Positions 34,613-43,584 of a stretch of DNA of 64,000 bases are shown in pieces. The stretch's first letter is position 1. Every line of letters begins with the position of its first letter. Made by a program: the position numbers and the translations under genes. Origin of the DNA: Clostridium sp. AM34-11AC (lineage in GTDB: Bacteria > Bacillota > Clostridia > Lachnospirales > Lachnospiraceae); the NCBI RefSeq assembly GCF_003435375.1, contig NZ_QWGL01000010.1, forward strand, positions 1 to 64,000, read 5' to 3'. The notes under the pieces are model-generated. The model searched no databases, was not told where the DNA came from, and saw only the letters and a program-made list of their open reading frames with translations.

Positions 34613-35392
34613 ATGTTTTACAGAAAATATAGAAAAACCATTCTTCCGGCACTGTTTCTGCCGCTGTTTCTGATCGTGTGGGAACTGTATATCCGGATCT
34701 TTCATGTACCGAACTACCTGCTTCCCGGTCCGGCAGAGCTGGCGAACTCGATGGTAAAGCTGTTTGTGAGCGGTGATGTGATGAAACATATCCGCGTTAC
34801 AATGGAAGAGATCCTGGTGGGAACGGTGATCGGTATCGTGATCGGACTGGTCCTCGGCTATATTATGGCGAAGATCCGCTTTATTGAGCGTCTGATCATG
34901 CCGTTCGTCATCATTATCCAGACAGCTCCGAAGATCTCTCTGGCACCGCTTTTCATCCTCTGGATGGGACTCGGAATCGAATCCAAGGCGGCGTTAGTTA
35001 TTCTGGTTGTATCGTTCCCGATCATGATCAATGAGGTATCGGCGATCCGCTCCATAGAGGATAATGTATACAATCTGATGAAGGTGTTAAAGGCCAGCAA
35101 ATGGCAGACCTTCTGTAAGATCGAAGTTCCGTATTCGATCGAGATGATGTTATCTGGAATTAAGCTTGCCTTAACGCAGGCGATGACAGGCGCGGTCATC
35201 GGTGAGATGATCGGAGCGAAAGCAGGTCTTGGATATCTGCTTACGCTGGGCAGTGAGACATACGATATCAAGATGATCCTGAATGCGGTCATTCTTTTAA
35301 GTGTGATCGGTTTGGCGCTTTACCTGATCTCGGAGCTGATCGAGAAGAAGGCGCTTTACTGGAAAGTGATCGATAAGAGTGTGGTAGGCTGA
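34613..35392 (+). CDS. NitT/TauT-type ABC permease 2
   Basis: 259 residues, six membrane helices, clearly related to permease 1 along its length (shared LMKVLKASKWQTF coupling helix). GAGGTGAG precedes the ATG. A terminator follows at 35399, ending the cluster. Two related permeases with one ATPase and one binding protein suggest a heterodimeric channel. Confidence 0.92.
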   Translation: MFYRKYRKTILPALFLPLFLIVWELYIRIFHVPNYLLPGPAELANSMVKLFVSGDVMKHIRVTMEEILVGTVIGIVIGLVLGYIMAKIRFIERLIMPFVIIIQTAPKISLAPLFILWMGLGIESKAALVILVVSFPIMINEVSAIRSIEDNVYNLMKVLKASKWQTFCKIEVPYSIEMMLSGIKLALTQAMTGAVIGEMIGAKAGLGYLLTLGSETYDIKMILNAVILLSVIGLALYLISELIEKKALYWKVIDKSVVG

Positions 35393-35398
35393 AAATAG

Positions 35399-35442
35399 AC
35401 AGGTCCTCATATGGCGGTATGCTGTGTGGGGACCTGTTTTTT
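35399..35442 (+). terminator. terminator of the pyrimidine-transport cluster
   Basis: ACAGGTCC (35399-35406) pairs with GGACCTGT (35430-35437), followed by T6. Confidence 0.85.
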
Positions 35443-35467
35443 GTAACAGGAAATTCCGGGGAATTTT

Positions 35468-35515
35468 GTCACAAGCGACCGGGCGAGGCGCGAGAATGTG
35501 CCAAGGCACATTCTT
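35468..35515. repeat. hairpin repeat B, copy 2
   Basis: GAATGTGCC/GGCACATTC at 35494-35513, preceded by GTCACAAGCGACC as in copy 1 at 20046-20084 with nine extra bases between. Confidence 0.65.
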
Positions 35516-35679
35516 TTAATATTATATGGGATTATTTTTTCGATGGTAAAACATTAGGAATAATGTTATACTGAACCTATATGCGGGCCACACATTTTCT
35601 GAATGTTCCGGCATTTATCGAAGAAAATCCGGAGCAGTCCGGTGGCTGAAAAAGTGCGATAGAAACGGAGAAGTTGTCT

Positions 35680-36435
35680 ATGAAAAAAATGATTTCCTGG
35701 AATGTAAACGGGCTGCGTGCCTGCCTGGGAAAGGGATTTTTAGAATATTTGAAGGAGTCGGATGCAGATATTTTCTGTATTCAGGAGAGTAAGCTGCAGG
35801 AAGGGCAGGTGGAGCTGGAGCTTCCGGGATATCACCAGTACTGGAATTACGCGGAAAAAAAGGGATATTCCGGTACGGCGATGTTTACGAAGGAAGAACC
35901 TGTCTCAGTGACCTACGGTCTTGGGATCGAGGAACATGATCATGAGGGCCGGGTGATCACGGCAGAATTTCCGGAATACTATGTGGTCACCTGCTATACC
36001 CCGAATTCCCAGGACGGCTTAAAGCGCCTCGATTACCGGATGCAGTGGGAGGACGCATTCCGGGCGTACTTAAAGGAACTGGAGACGAAGAAACCGGTAA
36101 TTTTCTGCGGTGATCTTAACGTGGCACATCAGGAGATCGACTTAAAGAATCCGAAGACGAACCGGAAGAATGCAGGTTTCTCTGATGAGGAAAGAGCGAA
36201 ATTTACGGAGCTTTTAGAGGCTGGATTTGTTGATACGTTCCGATATTTTTACCCGGATCAGGAAGGGATCTACTCCTGGTGGTCTTACCGGTTCTCGGCA
36301 AGAGCGAAGAATGCAGGGTGGAGGATCGACTACTTCTGCGTTTCAGAGAGTCTGAAGGACAGGCTTGTGGACGCGAAGATCCATACGGAAGTATTAGGAA
36401 GTGATCATTGTCCGGTGGAATTAGATATCCGGTAG
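35680..36435 (+). CDS. xth: exodeoxyribonuclease III
   Basis: 251 residues. An AP endonuclease/3'-5' exonuclease of the EEP fold for base-excision repair. Motifs: [56 protein letters not shown] and GSDHCPVEL, covering all catalytic Asn, Glu, Asp and His. ATG at 35680 has GGAGAAG upstream. Monocistronic. Confidence 0.96.
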   Translation: MKKMISWNVNGLRACLGKGFLEYLKESDADIFCIQESKLQEGQVELELPGYHQYWNYAEKKGYSGTAMFTKEEPVSVTYGLGIEEHDHEGRVITAEFPEYYVVTCYTPNSQDGLKRLDYRMQWEDAFRAYLKELETKKPVIFCGDLNVAHQEIDLKNPKTNRKNAGFSDEERAKFTELLEAGFVDTFRYFYPDQEGIYSWWSYRFSARAKNAGWRIDYFCVSESLKDRLVDAKIHTEVLGSDHCPVELDIR

Positions 36436-36603
36436 AATAGATTTTGTGCAGTGATCGGCTTAAGGCAAAATTGTATATATGGGTAAAAGCCTTGTGCAGT
36501 TATCTGCACAAAAATACGTATTTTCAGATTTAGAAAATCAATGTGCCTAGAACATACCTGGTGCAGATATTAATTTTAGAAAGAGATAGTAGGTTGACAT
36601 AAC

Positions 36604-38460
36604 ATGAATTTAGTGACGGCAGAACATCTGACGAAATCATATACGGAGCGGCTGCTCTTTGACGATACCGATTTTTCCATCAACGAGGGTGACAAAATCG
36701 GTCTCATCGGAATCAACGGAACAGGAAAATCGACGTTATTGAAGCTGGTGGCGGGACTTGAGGAGCCGGACTCCGGCCGGATCGTCCGCGGACGGAATCT
36801 GGATATCCGATATCTCCCTCAGAACCCGGTATTCCATCCGGGCGAGACGGTGCTGGAGAGCGTTTTAAGGGAAAATGAGGGACATGAACATGTCTGGGAT
36901 ATCGAAAGTCAGGCAAAATCCATGTTAAACCGCCTCGGAATCCCGGATTTCAACGAGAAGGTGGAGCATTTATCCGGCGGACAGAAGAAGCGCGCGGCGT
37001 TGGCATCTGTACTTTTATCGACGGCGGAGCTTCTGATCTTAGACGAGCCGACAAACCATCTGGACAGCGAGATGGCGGACTGGCTGGAAGATTATTTAAA
37101 GAAATTCAAGGGCGCACTCCTTATGATCACCCATGACCGGTATTTCCTTGACAGCGTGACGAACCGGATCGTGGAGCTGGATAACGGAAAGCTTTACAGC
37201 TATCAGGCAAACTACGAGGGATTCCTGGAGCTGAAGGCAGAGCGCATGGATATGGAAAAGGCCTCTGAGCGCAAACGTCAGTCGATTTTGCGGACAGAAC
37301 TCGCATGGATGCAGAGAGGCGCCCGTGCCCGCTCTACAAAGCAGAAAGGCAGAATTCAGCGGTTTGAGGCACTGCGGGATAAAAAGGGACCGGTGGAGGA
37401 CGGAAAAGTCGAGATGGAGTCCATCTCCAGCCGTCTCGGCCGTACCACCATCGAGATCTCGGATCTCTGCAAATCCTACGGGGACAAGGTTCTTGTAAAG
37501 GATTACACCTACTTTTTCTTAAAGGATGACCGCATCGGCTATATTGGTCCCAACGGAAGTGGAAAATCGACGTTGATGAAGATGATCGCCGGCTGGATCA
37601 AACCGGATTCCGGAACGATCGAGATCGGACAGACCGTAAAGCTTGGATATTTTTCACAGGAAAATGAGGACATGGACACGAGCCTCAAGGTCATCGACTA
37701 TATTAAGAATGTTGCGGAGTATGTAAAGACAAAGGACGGCAGCATCAGCGCGTCCCAGATGCTGGAGCGGTTTTTATTCCCGCCGTCTGTCCAGTATACC
37801 GTGATCGAGAAGCTGTCCGGCGGCGAGAGAAGACGCCTTTATCTTTTGAAAATCCTCATGAGTGCACCGAATGTCCTGATTCTGGACGAGCCGACGAATG
37901 ACCTTGATATCCAGACGCTGATGATCCTGGAAGACTATCTTGACAGCTTTCAGGGGATCGTCATCACGGTATCCCATGACCGGTATTTCCTGGACCGCGT
38001 GGTCGGCAGGATTTTCGCCTTCGAGGGAGATGGAAAGCTTCAGCAGTACGAGGGCGGATTTACGGATTACCAGGCAGCGAAGGCGGAGCGGGAAGCGAAG
38101 CTTGCGGAGAGCGCGGCGGAGAATCCGGCGGCAGCGAAGAAGTCTGCGGATAAGGGAAATGACGCGGCTGAGACAGACAGCGCATCCCGCGGAAACGGGA
38201 AGCCGAGAGAAAAGAAGCTGAAATTCAGCTACAAAGAGCAGAGAGAGTGGGACACCATCGAGGACGATATCGCGCAGCTGGAAGAGGCGGTGGAGAACCT
38301 GGAAAAGGAGATCGAGGCGTCCGCGACAAACTTTACAAAGCTCAATGAGCTGATGAAGGAAAAAGAAGAGAAGGAAGCGCAGCTCGAGGAGAAGATGGAC
38401 CGCTGGGTATACTTAAACGATCTGGCGGAGCAGATCGAGGCGCAGAAGAACAATAAATAA
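36604..38460 (+). CDS. ABC-F ATPase, Uup/YfmR type
   Basis: 618 residues. Both nucleotide-binding domains are intact: GINGTGKST, LSGGQKKRAAL, LILDEPTNHLDSE, then GPNGSGKST, LSGGERRRLYL and LILDEPTNDLD. After a low-complexity linker (about 490-535) comes a C-terminal helical hairpin (about 540-615) typical of the Uup DNA-binding/coiled-coil domain. Such proteins act on ribosomes and in DNA stability. The ribosome site is weak (TAGGT). No membrane segments. Confidence 0.93.
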   Translation: MNLVTAEHLTKSYTERLLFDDTDFSINEGDKIGLIGINGTGKSTLLKLVAGLEEPDSGRIVRGRNLDIRYLPQNPVFHPGETVLESVLRENEGHEHVWDIESQAKSMLNRLGIPDFNEKVEHLSGGQKKRAALASVLLSTAELLILDEPTNHLDSEMADWLEDYLKKFKGALLMITHDRYFLDSVTNRIVELDNGKLYSYQANYEGFLELKAERMDMEKASERKRQSILRTELAWMQRGARARSTKQKGRIQRFEALRDKKGPVEDGKVEMESISSRLGRTTIEISDLCKSYGDKVLVKDYTYFFLKDDRIGYIGPNGSGKSTLMKMIAGWIKPDSGTIEIGQTVKLGYFSQENEDMDTSLKVIDYIKNVAEYVKTKDGSISASQMLERFLFPPSVQYTVIEKLSGGERRRLYLLKILMSAPNVLILDEPTNDLDIQTLMILEDYLDSFQGIVITVSHDRYFLDRVVGRIFAFEGDGKLQQYEGGFTDYQAAKAEREAKLAESAAENPAAAKKSADKGNDAAETDSASRGNGKPREKKLKFSYKEQREWDTIEDDIAQLEEAVENLEKEIEASATNFTKLNELMKEKEEKEAQLEEKMDRWVYLNDLAEQIEAQKNNK

Positions 38461-38562
38461 AAGACAGGATCGTCTGATTGCTGCGGCCGGAATAACTTTG
38501 AGCCTGACGGCAGGCGGAACTGGTCAAGAATAACTATGTCGGGGAAAACGGGGGATTTTAGA

Positions 38563-40569
38563 ATGGCAGAATATCGAAACAAAAACAGAATCCTGTATCC
38601 ACTTGGTGTCACGCAGGAGGCAGATGGAGTTCGGATCCTGGTGCAGGGGCGTGCGAAGGAGGTTTGTCTGCTCTTATACAGACCGGGAGAAAAAACGCCA
38701 TGTGAGGAGATCCCGTTTGATCCGAAATACCAGATGGGAGATGTGTGGGAACTGGCACTGGACCGGACAGATTTTGCATCATTTGAATATAATTTCATGA
38801 TAGATGGGAAAATTGTGACAGATCCTCATGCGCGGATCATCACAGGCCGGGAGAAATGGGCAGACTGCAAACGTGCCGGAAAGCCGGTGCATGGACGGGT
38901 GCTGTCAGAGGAGTTTGACTGGGAGGATGATGTAAACCCGGAAACCCCTTATGCAGAAACGATCCTCTACAAACTCCATGTCAGGGGATTTACGGCACAT
39001 GCGTCCTCCGGGGTATCTGCCCGTGGAACGTATGCCGGTGTCGTTGAGAAGATTCCATATTTAAAGGATCTTGGGATCACAGCGGTGGAGCTGATGCCGG
39101 TGACGGAGTTTGATGAGATTATGATGTCAGCCTCCGGGAGCGGATTCCACGACGCGAAGCCGGAACCAACAGGATACTTAAACTACTGGGGGTATGGCCC
39201 GTCCTACCTCTATGCAGTAAAGTCGGCGTACGCGTCCCATGGGGAGATGTCGGCGGAGTGTGAGTTTAAGACACTGGTAAAAGAATTACATAAGGCCGGG
39301 ATCGAGTGCATCCCGGAGATCTATTTTACCGGAAAAGAGCTTCCGGGGGAGATATTGTCTGTACTCCGGTACTGGGCGGAAGAGTACCATGTGGACGGCT
39401 TTCACCTGTCAGGATTCCCGGATCTCTCCCTGGCTGCGGAGGATCCGTTCTTAAGGCGGACGAAGCTCTTTGCGGAAAATTGGAATGAGGTCATGAACCG
39501 CCGCCCGAAGCAGGGCTATATTACGCCGGGGGACGGCGTGGTTTCCGTGGAGGAGAAGAACCTCGCGGAGTACAACATGCAGTTCATGGAGGACATGCGC
39601 CGGTTCTTAAAGGGCGATGAGGGAATGTTGTCGGCCTTTGAGTTCCGGAACCGCAGAAACCCGGCGGAGTATGCTGTGATCAACTACATGGCGAACACCA
39701 ATGGATTTACGCTGATGGACGCTGTCTCCTATGACAGGAAGCACAACGAGAAGAACGGCGAGGAGAACCGGGACGGAAGCGATTACAATTATTCCTGGAA
39801 CTGCGGCGCGGAAGGTCCGACGAGAAAGAAAAAGATCGTGGAGCTGAGGAAACAGCTCTTAAAGAATGCGTATCTGCTCCTGTTTTTAAGTCAGGGTGTT
39901 CCGCTTCTCATGGCGGGCGACGAGTTCGGGAACAGTCAGGACGGAAACAACAATGCCTACTGTCAGGACAATGCGGTTTCCTGGTTAAACTGGAAGCTTT
40001 TGGAGCCCCACAAGGATCAGGTGGAATTCGTAAAACGTCTCATTGCGTTCCGGAAAGCCCACAAGATGTTCCACATGGACCGGGAACCGCGGATCATGGA
40101 CTACAAGTCCTGCGGAAGACCGGATGTGTCCTACCACGGGGAAAATGCCTGGAAGCCGGAATTTGAGAACTTCCGCCGCCAGTTCGGCATCCTCTACTGG
40201 GGCGCCTACGCAAAACGCCCGGACGGAACCGATGATGCGAACTTCTATGTTGCCTACAACATGCACTGGGAACCTCATATGTTCGGACTGCCGCATCTGC
40301 CGAAAGGCGCGAGATGGCGCGTGATCTGCAGCACCGCGGATCCGGATGTGGAAGATATTCCGGCAGACGGAACCAGTGAGACGTTGAAAAACCAGATGAT
40401 GCTAGCGGTGCCGCCGCGGGGGATCATGATCCTCGAGAGCTTTGCGGATCCGGACGGGGAGAAGGAAGCAAAGCACAGTAAAGGAAAAAAAGAGAAAATG
40501 GAAAAGACTGAAAAAGCGGGCGCTGCAGAGGCAAAGAAGTTATCGCAAGAACCTGAACGAAAAGAATAG
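38563..40569 (+). CDS. GH13 debranching-enzyme homologue lacking catalytic residues
   Basis: 668 residues from the ATG preceded by GGGGGA. N-terminal CBM48-like domain (about 1-120), then a GH13 barrel of the isoamylase/GlgX type. All but one catalytic regions are altered: region I reads PEIYFTG instead of DVVYNHT; region II VDGFHLSGF, lacking the Asp nucleophile of DGFRFD; region IV NYMANTNGFTL where NYVTCHDGFTL is usual. Only region III Glu (KLFAENWN) remains. Surrounding sequence is well kept (for example YNYSWNCGAEGPTRKK), so this is not random decay. Probably a non-catalytic glycan-binding or regulatory protein. A charged tail ends the protein. Confidence 0.85.
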   Translation: MAEYRNKNRILYPLGVTQEADGVRILVQGRAKEVCLLLYRPGEKTPCEEIPFDPKYQMGDVWELALDRTDFASFEYNFMIDGKIVTDPHARIITGREKWADCKRAGKPVHGRVLSEEFDWEDDVNPETPYAETILYKLHVRGFTAHASSGVSARGTYAGVVEKIPYLKDLGITAVELMPVTEFDEIMMSASGSGFHDAKPEPTGYLNYWGYGPSYLYAVKSAYASHGEMSAECEFKTLVKELHKAGIECIPEIYFTGKELPGEILSVLRYWAEEYHVDGFHLSGFPDLSLAAEDPFLRRTKLFAENWNEVMNRRPKQGYITPGDGVVSVEEKNLAEYNMQFMEDMRRFLKGDEGMLSAFEFRNRRNPAEYAVINYMANTNGFTLMDAVSYDRKHNEKNGEENRDGSDYNYSWNCGAEGPTRKKKIVELRKQLLKNAYLLLFLSQGVPLLMAGDEFGNSQDGNNNAYCQDNAVSWLNWKLLEPHKDQVEFVKRLIAFRKAHKMFHMDREPRIMDYKSCGRPDVSYHGENAWKPEFENFRRQFGILYWGAYAKRPDGTDDANFYVAYNMHWEPHMFGLPHLPKGARWRVICSTADPDVEDIPADGTSETLKNQMMLAVPPRGIMILESFADPDGEKEAKHSKGKKEKMEKTEKAGAAEAKKLSQEPERKE

Positions 40570-40574
40570 AATTC

Positions 40575-40613
40575 GTAACTATTCAGTACCTTCATAGTTA
40601 CACGCAAAAATCC
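40575..40613 (+). repeat. partial copy of repeat A (first hairpin)
   Basis: GTAACTATTCAGTACC..CATAGTTACACGCAAAAATCC corresponds to the first hairpin and following bases of 7874-8002, then joins a different hairpin. Confidence 0.6.
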
Positions 40614-40683
40614 CTGTCACCAGGACAAATAATAGTCTGTTTGTAAAACGCTATTATATGCCAACCTGGGTGACAGGGATTTT
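40607..40683. terminator. strong bidirectional terminator
   Basis: AAAATCCCTGTCACC (40607-40621) is perfectly complementary to GGTGACAGGGATTTT (40669-40683). It lies between the convergent GH13-like and luxS genes. Confidence 0.85.
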
Positions 40684-40733
40684 ATATAATAATGGATTCA
40701 CTCAGAACCCGGCATGTTTGCAGTCTGCTCTAT

Positions 40734-41213
40734 TTATTCCGGATAAACAAGCTGTTCGTCGCGGATGTCTTCAAGCACCTCATCATAGAACTTTCCAGCA
40801 AGATATTTTGCCATCGGGAGGTTCATATCGAGGTAGTTTCCACAGTCGCGGGCAGCGGCACCCGGAACTTCGCCCTCGTAGTCACGGATGAAGAGGAACA
40901 TCTCCTGGAGAAGCGGGATGATGTCCGCAGACTCATAATCGCCAGCGAGAAGCAGATAGAATCCGGTGCGACATCCCATCGGGCCGAAGTAGAGCACTTT
41001 ATCTTTGTAAATACGGTGGTTTCTTAAGAAGGTTGCGCCGAGATGTTCGATCGTATGGACCTCTGCAGTGTTCATAACCGGCTCAAAGTTCGGACGGGTC
41101 ATACGGATATCGAAGGTCGTAACATGGCTGTCTCCGGCGACATCCCTGCGGGAAACGTAAACGCCGGGAATCAGTTTCAGATGATTGACAGTGAAGCTTG
41201 TGATCTTTTCCAT
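40734..41213 (-). CDS. luxS: S-ribosylhomocysteine lyase (AI-2 synthase)
   Basis: 159 residues. It cleaves S-ribosylhomocysteine to homocysteine and the AI-2 precursor, in the activated methyl cycle. Metal ligands H53, H57 and C124 with base E56 (HTIEH) and catalytic C81 (GPMGCRTGF) match LuxS exactly. The start is set by family length; AAAGGG lies upstream. Longer frame codons to 41417 cross repeat C and lack homology. No pfs gene is in the window. Confidence 0.96.
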   Translation of the reverse strand: MEKITSFTVNHLKLIPGVYVSRRDVAGDSHVTTFDIRMTRPNFEPVMNTAEVHTIEHLGATFLRNHRIYKDKVLYFGPMGCRTGFYLLLAGDYESADIIPLLQEMFLFIRDYEGEVPGAAARDCGNYLDMNLPMAKYLAGKFYDEVLEDIRDEQLVYPE

Positions 41214-41264
41214 AATCAGATACACCCTTTCGTGAGTTTTGCTGTTTGTTGTTGTACACAGGTT

Positions 41265-41299
41265 GGAATTTTCCGAACTGAAAATTCTGTACAATACAG
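41265..41299 (+). repeat. 35-bp repeat C, copy 2
   Basis: Differs from 8595-8629 at three positions. It lies about 50 bases upstream of the luxS start, where promoter elements would be. Confidence 0.65.
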
Positions 41300-41502
41300 A
41301 GGCAGATGCCGTCTGACTGTACCAACTTTTATTATAAAGGGGAGACCGTGTGGTTACAAGATGGAATTTGTAAATTGTCAGTACCTGTTCAGCAGATCTG
41401 CTCCCTTCAATTGTCAATTTATTCTTGTCTCACTTTCTGATTTGTACTATAATAACGTGTAACGGGATTTTTGAACTGAAACATATCCCATAAGGAGTGG
41501 CT

Positions 41503-42396
41503 ATGAAATTACTGGCATATGAAGTAGACAAAAGATCTTTTTTAGGTGTATTGAATGAGGATGAAACCTGGGTTTATCCGGTTTCTGCTGCGGGAATGGA
41601 ATATCGGTCCATGAAGGATCTGATCCGCGAAGCGGGACCGTCTGAGATGGAAATGCTGGATTATATTTCAAAGAAGATGCCGGGAGATGTGACCGGTGCG
41701 GCATCGGTGGAAGAGATCAAGGTCGTATCTCCGATCGCGGAGCCGGATCAGGACATTATCTGCCTGGGAATCAACTATATGGATCATGCGAAAGAGTCTG
41801 CGAGATTCCAGAAAGAGGAATTCTCAAAGCCGGAGAAAGCAATTTATTTCTCCAAGCGCGTAAATCGCACAAATGATCCGGACGGAATCATTCCGGCACA
41901 TAAAAACCTGACAAACCAGCTGGATTATGAGGCAGAGCTTGCCGTTATCATCAAGAAAGACGCGAAGGACGTAAAGCCTGGAGAGGTAAAAGATTATATT
42001 TTCGGTTACACGATCATGAACGACGTCAGCGCCAGAGAGGTGCAGACGGAACATAAACAGTGGTATTTCGGAAAGAGCCTGGATGGATTTACACCGCTCG
42101 GTCCGTGTATCATGACCGCGGATTCCACTGCGTTTCCGCCGGTGTTAAAGATTCAGTCTAAGGTAAACGGAGAACTCCGCCAGAATTCTAATACAGGGCT
42201 CTTTATCCATGGAATTGAGGAAGTGATCTGTGAACTCACACAGGGCATGACCTTAAAAGCAGGAACGATCATCGCGACAGGAACGCCGGCAGGAGTCGGC
42301 ATGGGATTCGTTCCGCCGAAATTCCTTGAGACCGGGGATGTTGTGGAGTGTATTATTGAAGGAATCGGTACGCTTAGAAATACGGTCGGTGAATAA
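41503..42396 (+). CDS. fumarylacetoacetate hydrolase (FAH)-family protein
   Basis: 297 residues from the ATG preceded by AAGGAG. C-terminal FAH fold: ICLGINYMDHAKE, LDYEAELAVII (metal-binding Glu-x-Glu), FGYTIMNDVSAREVQ and KSLDGFTPLGPC. Members are hydratases, decarboxylases or acylpyruvases such as 2-hydroxyhepta-dienedioate isomerases. The substrate is not evident and the neighbours give no pathway. Confidence 0.92.
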   Translation: MKLLAYEVDKRSFLGVLNEDETWVYPVSAAGMEYRSMKDLIREAGPSEMEMLDYISKKMPGDVTGAASVEEIKVVSPIAEPDQDIICLGINYMDHAKESARFQKEEFSKPEKAIYFSKRVNRTNDPDGIIPAHKNLTNQLDYEAELAVIIKKDAKDVKPGEVKDYIFGYTIMNDVSAREVQTEHKQWYFGKSLDGFTPLGPCIMTADSTAFPPVLKIQSKVNGELRQNSNTGLFIHGIEEVICELTQGMTLKAGTIIATGTPAGVGMGFVPPKFLETGDVVECIIEGIGTLRNTVGE

Positions 42397-42672
42397 ATAA
42401 TCAGACGGTATGCGATACAGGATATAGACATGGAAGAGCCATGCCGCAAAAATAAGATAAGATCAGCATAGCTGCCATGAAGGGAGCAGGAAGCCGGTCA
42501 GGATGACGGGCTGCTCTTTTCATGGCTTTTTGTTGCCGTGTGCCGTGCACCTGGAAGCCAGGGAAGCTTTCAGCGGCTGTATCTGCGCGAAAATTCAGAT
42601 GGCGGAAGACGGCTGCGCCGGTGCGGACATGAGCAGCAGAACTTTTTGGAAAAAGGAGAAATTCTATTATAC

Positions 42673-43458
42673 ATGGAAGATATACGCGAAATGTTGAAAA
42701 AGGTGGCGGCAGGCGAGCTGTCTGTGGATAACGCTGTCCTGGAACTGAAGAAAGAGCCGTTTACGGCAGCAGGATACGATGACCTGGGATTCGCGAAGCT
42801 GGATACCCACCGGAAGCTGCGTCAGGGAGCGGCGGAGGTGATCTACGGAGCGGGGAAAACACCGCAGCAGATCGCCGGAATTGTGGAAGCGATGAAAAAA
42901 AGCGGACAGGAGACGATCCTGATCACCCGCGTGGATGAGGAGAAGAGCCGGGAGACAGAGAAACTTCTCGCTGGAAAGTACCCGGAAGGAAGCGGCTACA
43001 CATATTTTAAGGACGCAAAAGTAGCAATCTGCGGAAAATTCCCGGAAAAAGACGGCGTCGGAACCATCGTTGTTGCGACGGGCGGAACCAGTGATATTCC
43101 GGTTGCGGAGGAAGCGGCACTTACGGCAGAGGCACTTGGAAACCAGGTGGAACGCCTCTATGATGTGGGGGTTGCGGGCCTGCACCGCCTGCTGTCCCAC
43201 ATGGATTCTATTATGGATGCCCGTGTAATTATCGCCATCGCGGGGATGGAAGGCGCTCTCGCCAGCGTCATCGGCGGTCTCGCCGACTGCCCGGTGATCG
43301 CGGTGCCGACCAGCATCGGATACGGCGCGTCCTTCGGCGGTGTATCAGCGCTGCTCTCCATGCTGAATTCCTGCGCCAGCGGTGTCAGTGTGGTGAATAT
43401 CGATAATGGATTCGGCGCCGGATATCTGGCGAGCATGATGAATCATATGCGTGGATAA
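42673..43458 (+). CDS. larB: nickel-pincer cofactor carboxylase/hydrolase LarB
   Basis: 261 residues, usual LarB length. LarB carboxylates and hydrolyses nicotinic acid adenine dinucleotide to begin the nickel-pincer cofactor of lactate racemase. The PurE-like C-terminal half shows [19 protein letters not shown] and [15 protein letters not shown] at 42673 is 12 bases after AAAGGAGA, rather long spacing; the frame extends upstream without homology. larC follows by 126 bases. Confidence 0.93.
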   Translation: MEDIREMLKKVAAGELSVDNAVLELKKEPFTAAGYDDLGFAKLDTHRKLRQGAAEVIYGAGKTPQQIAGIVEAMKKSGQETILITRVDEEKSRETEKLLAGKYPEGSGYTYFKDAKVAICGKFPEKDGVGTIVVATGGTSDIPVAEEAALTAEALGNQVERLYDVGVAGLHRLLSHMDSIMDARVIIAIAGMEGALASVIGGLADCPVIAVPTSIGYGASFGGVSALLSMLNSCASGVSVVNIDNGFGAGYLASMMNHMRG

Positions 43459-43584
43459 GACTTCTGTTAACGTTGTCGGATCTGTCCGATCCGTAAATGA
43501 TATGGCGGAATCGTCGAATAAAGCTGTCGATTCGAATGGAATGAAAGAAAATAATTTGTACTTTTTTAATGAGGTGGAATCAAT

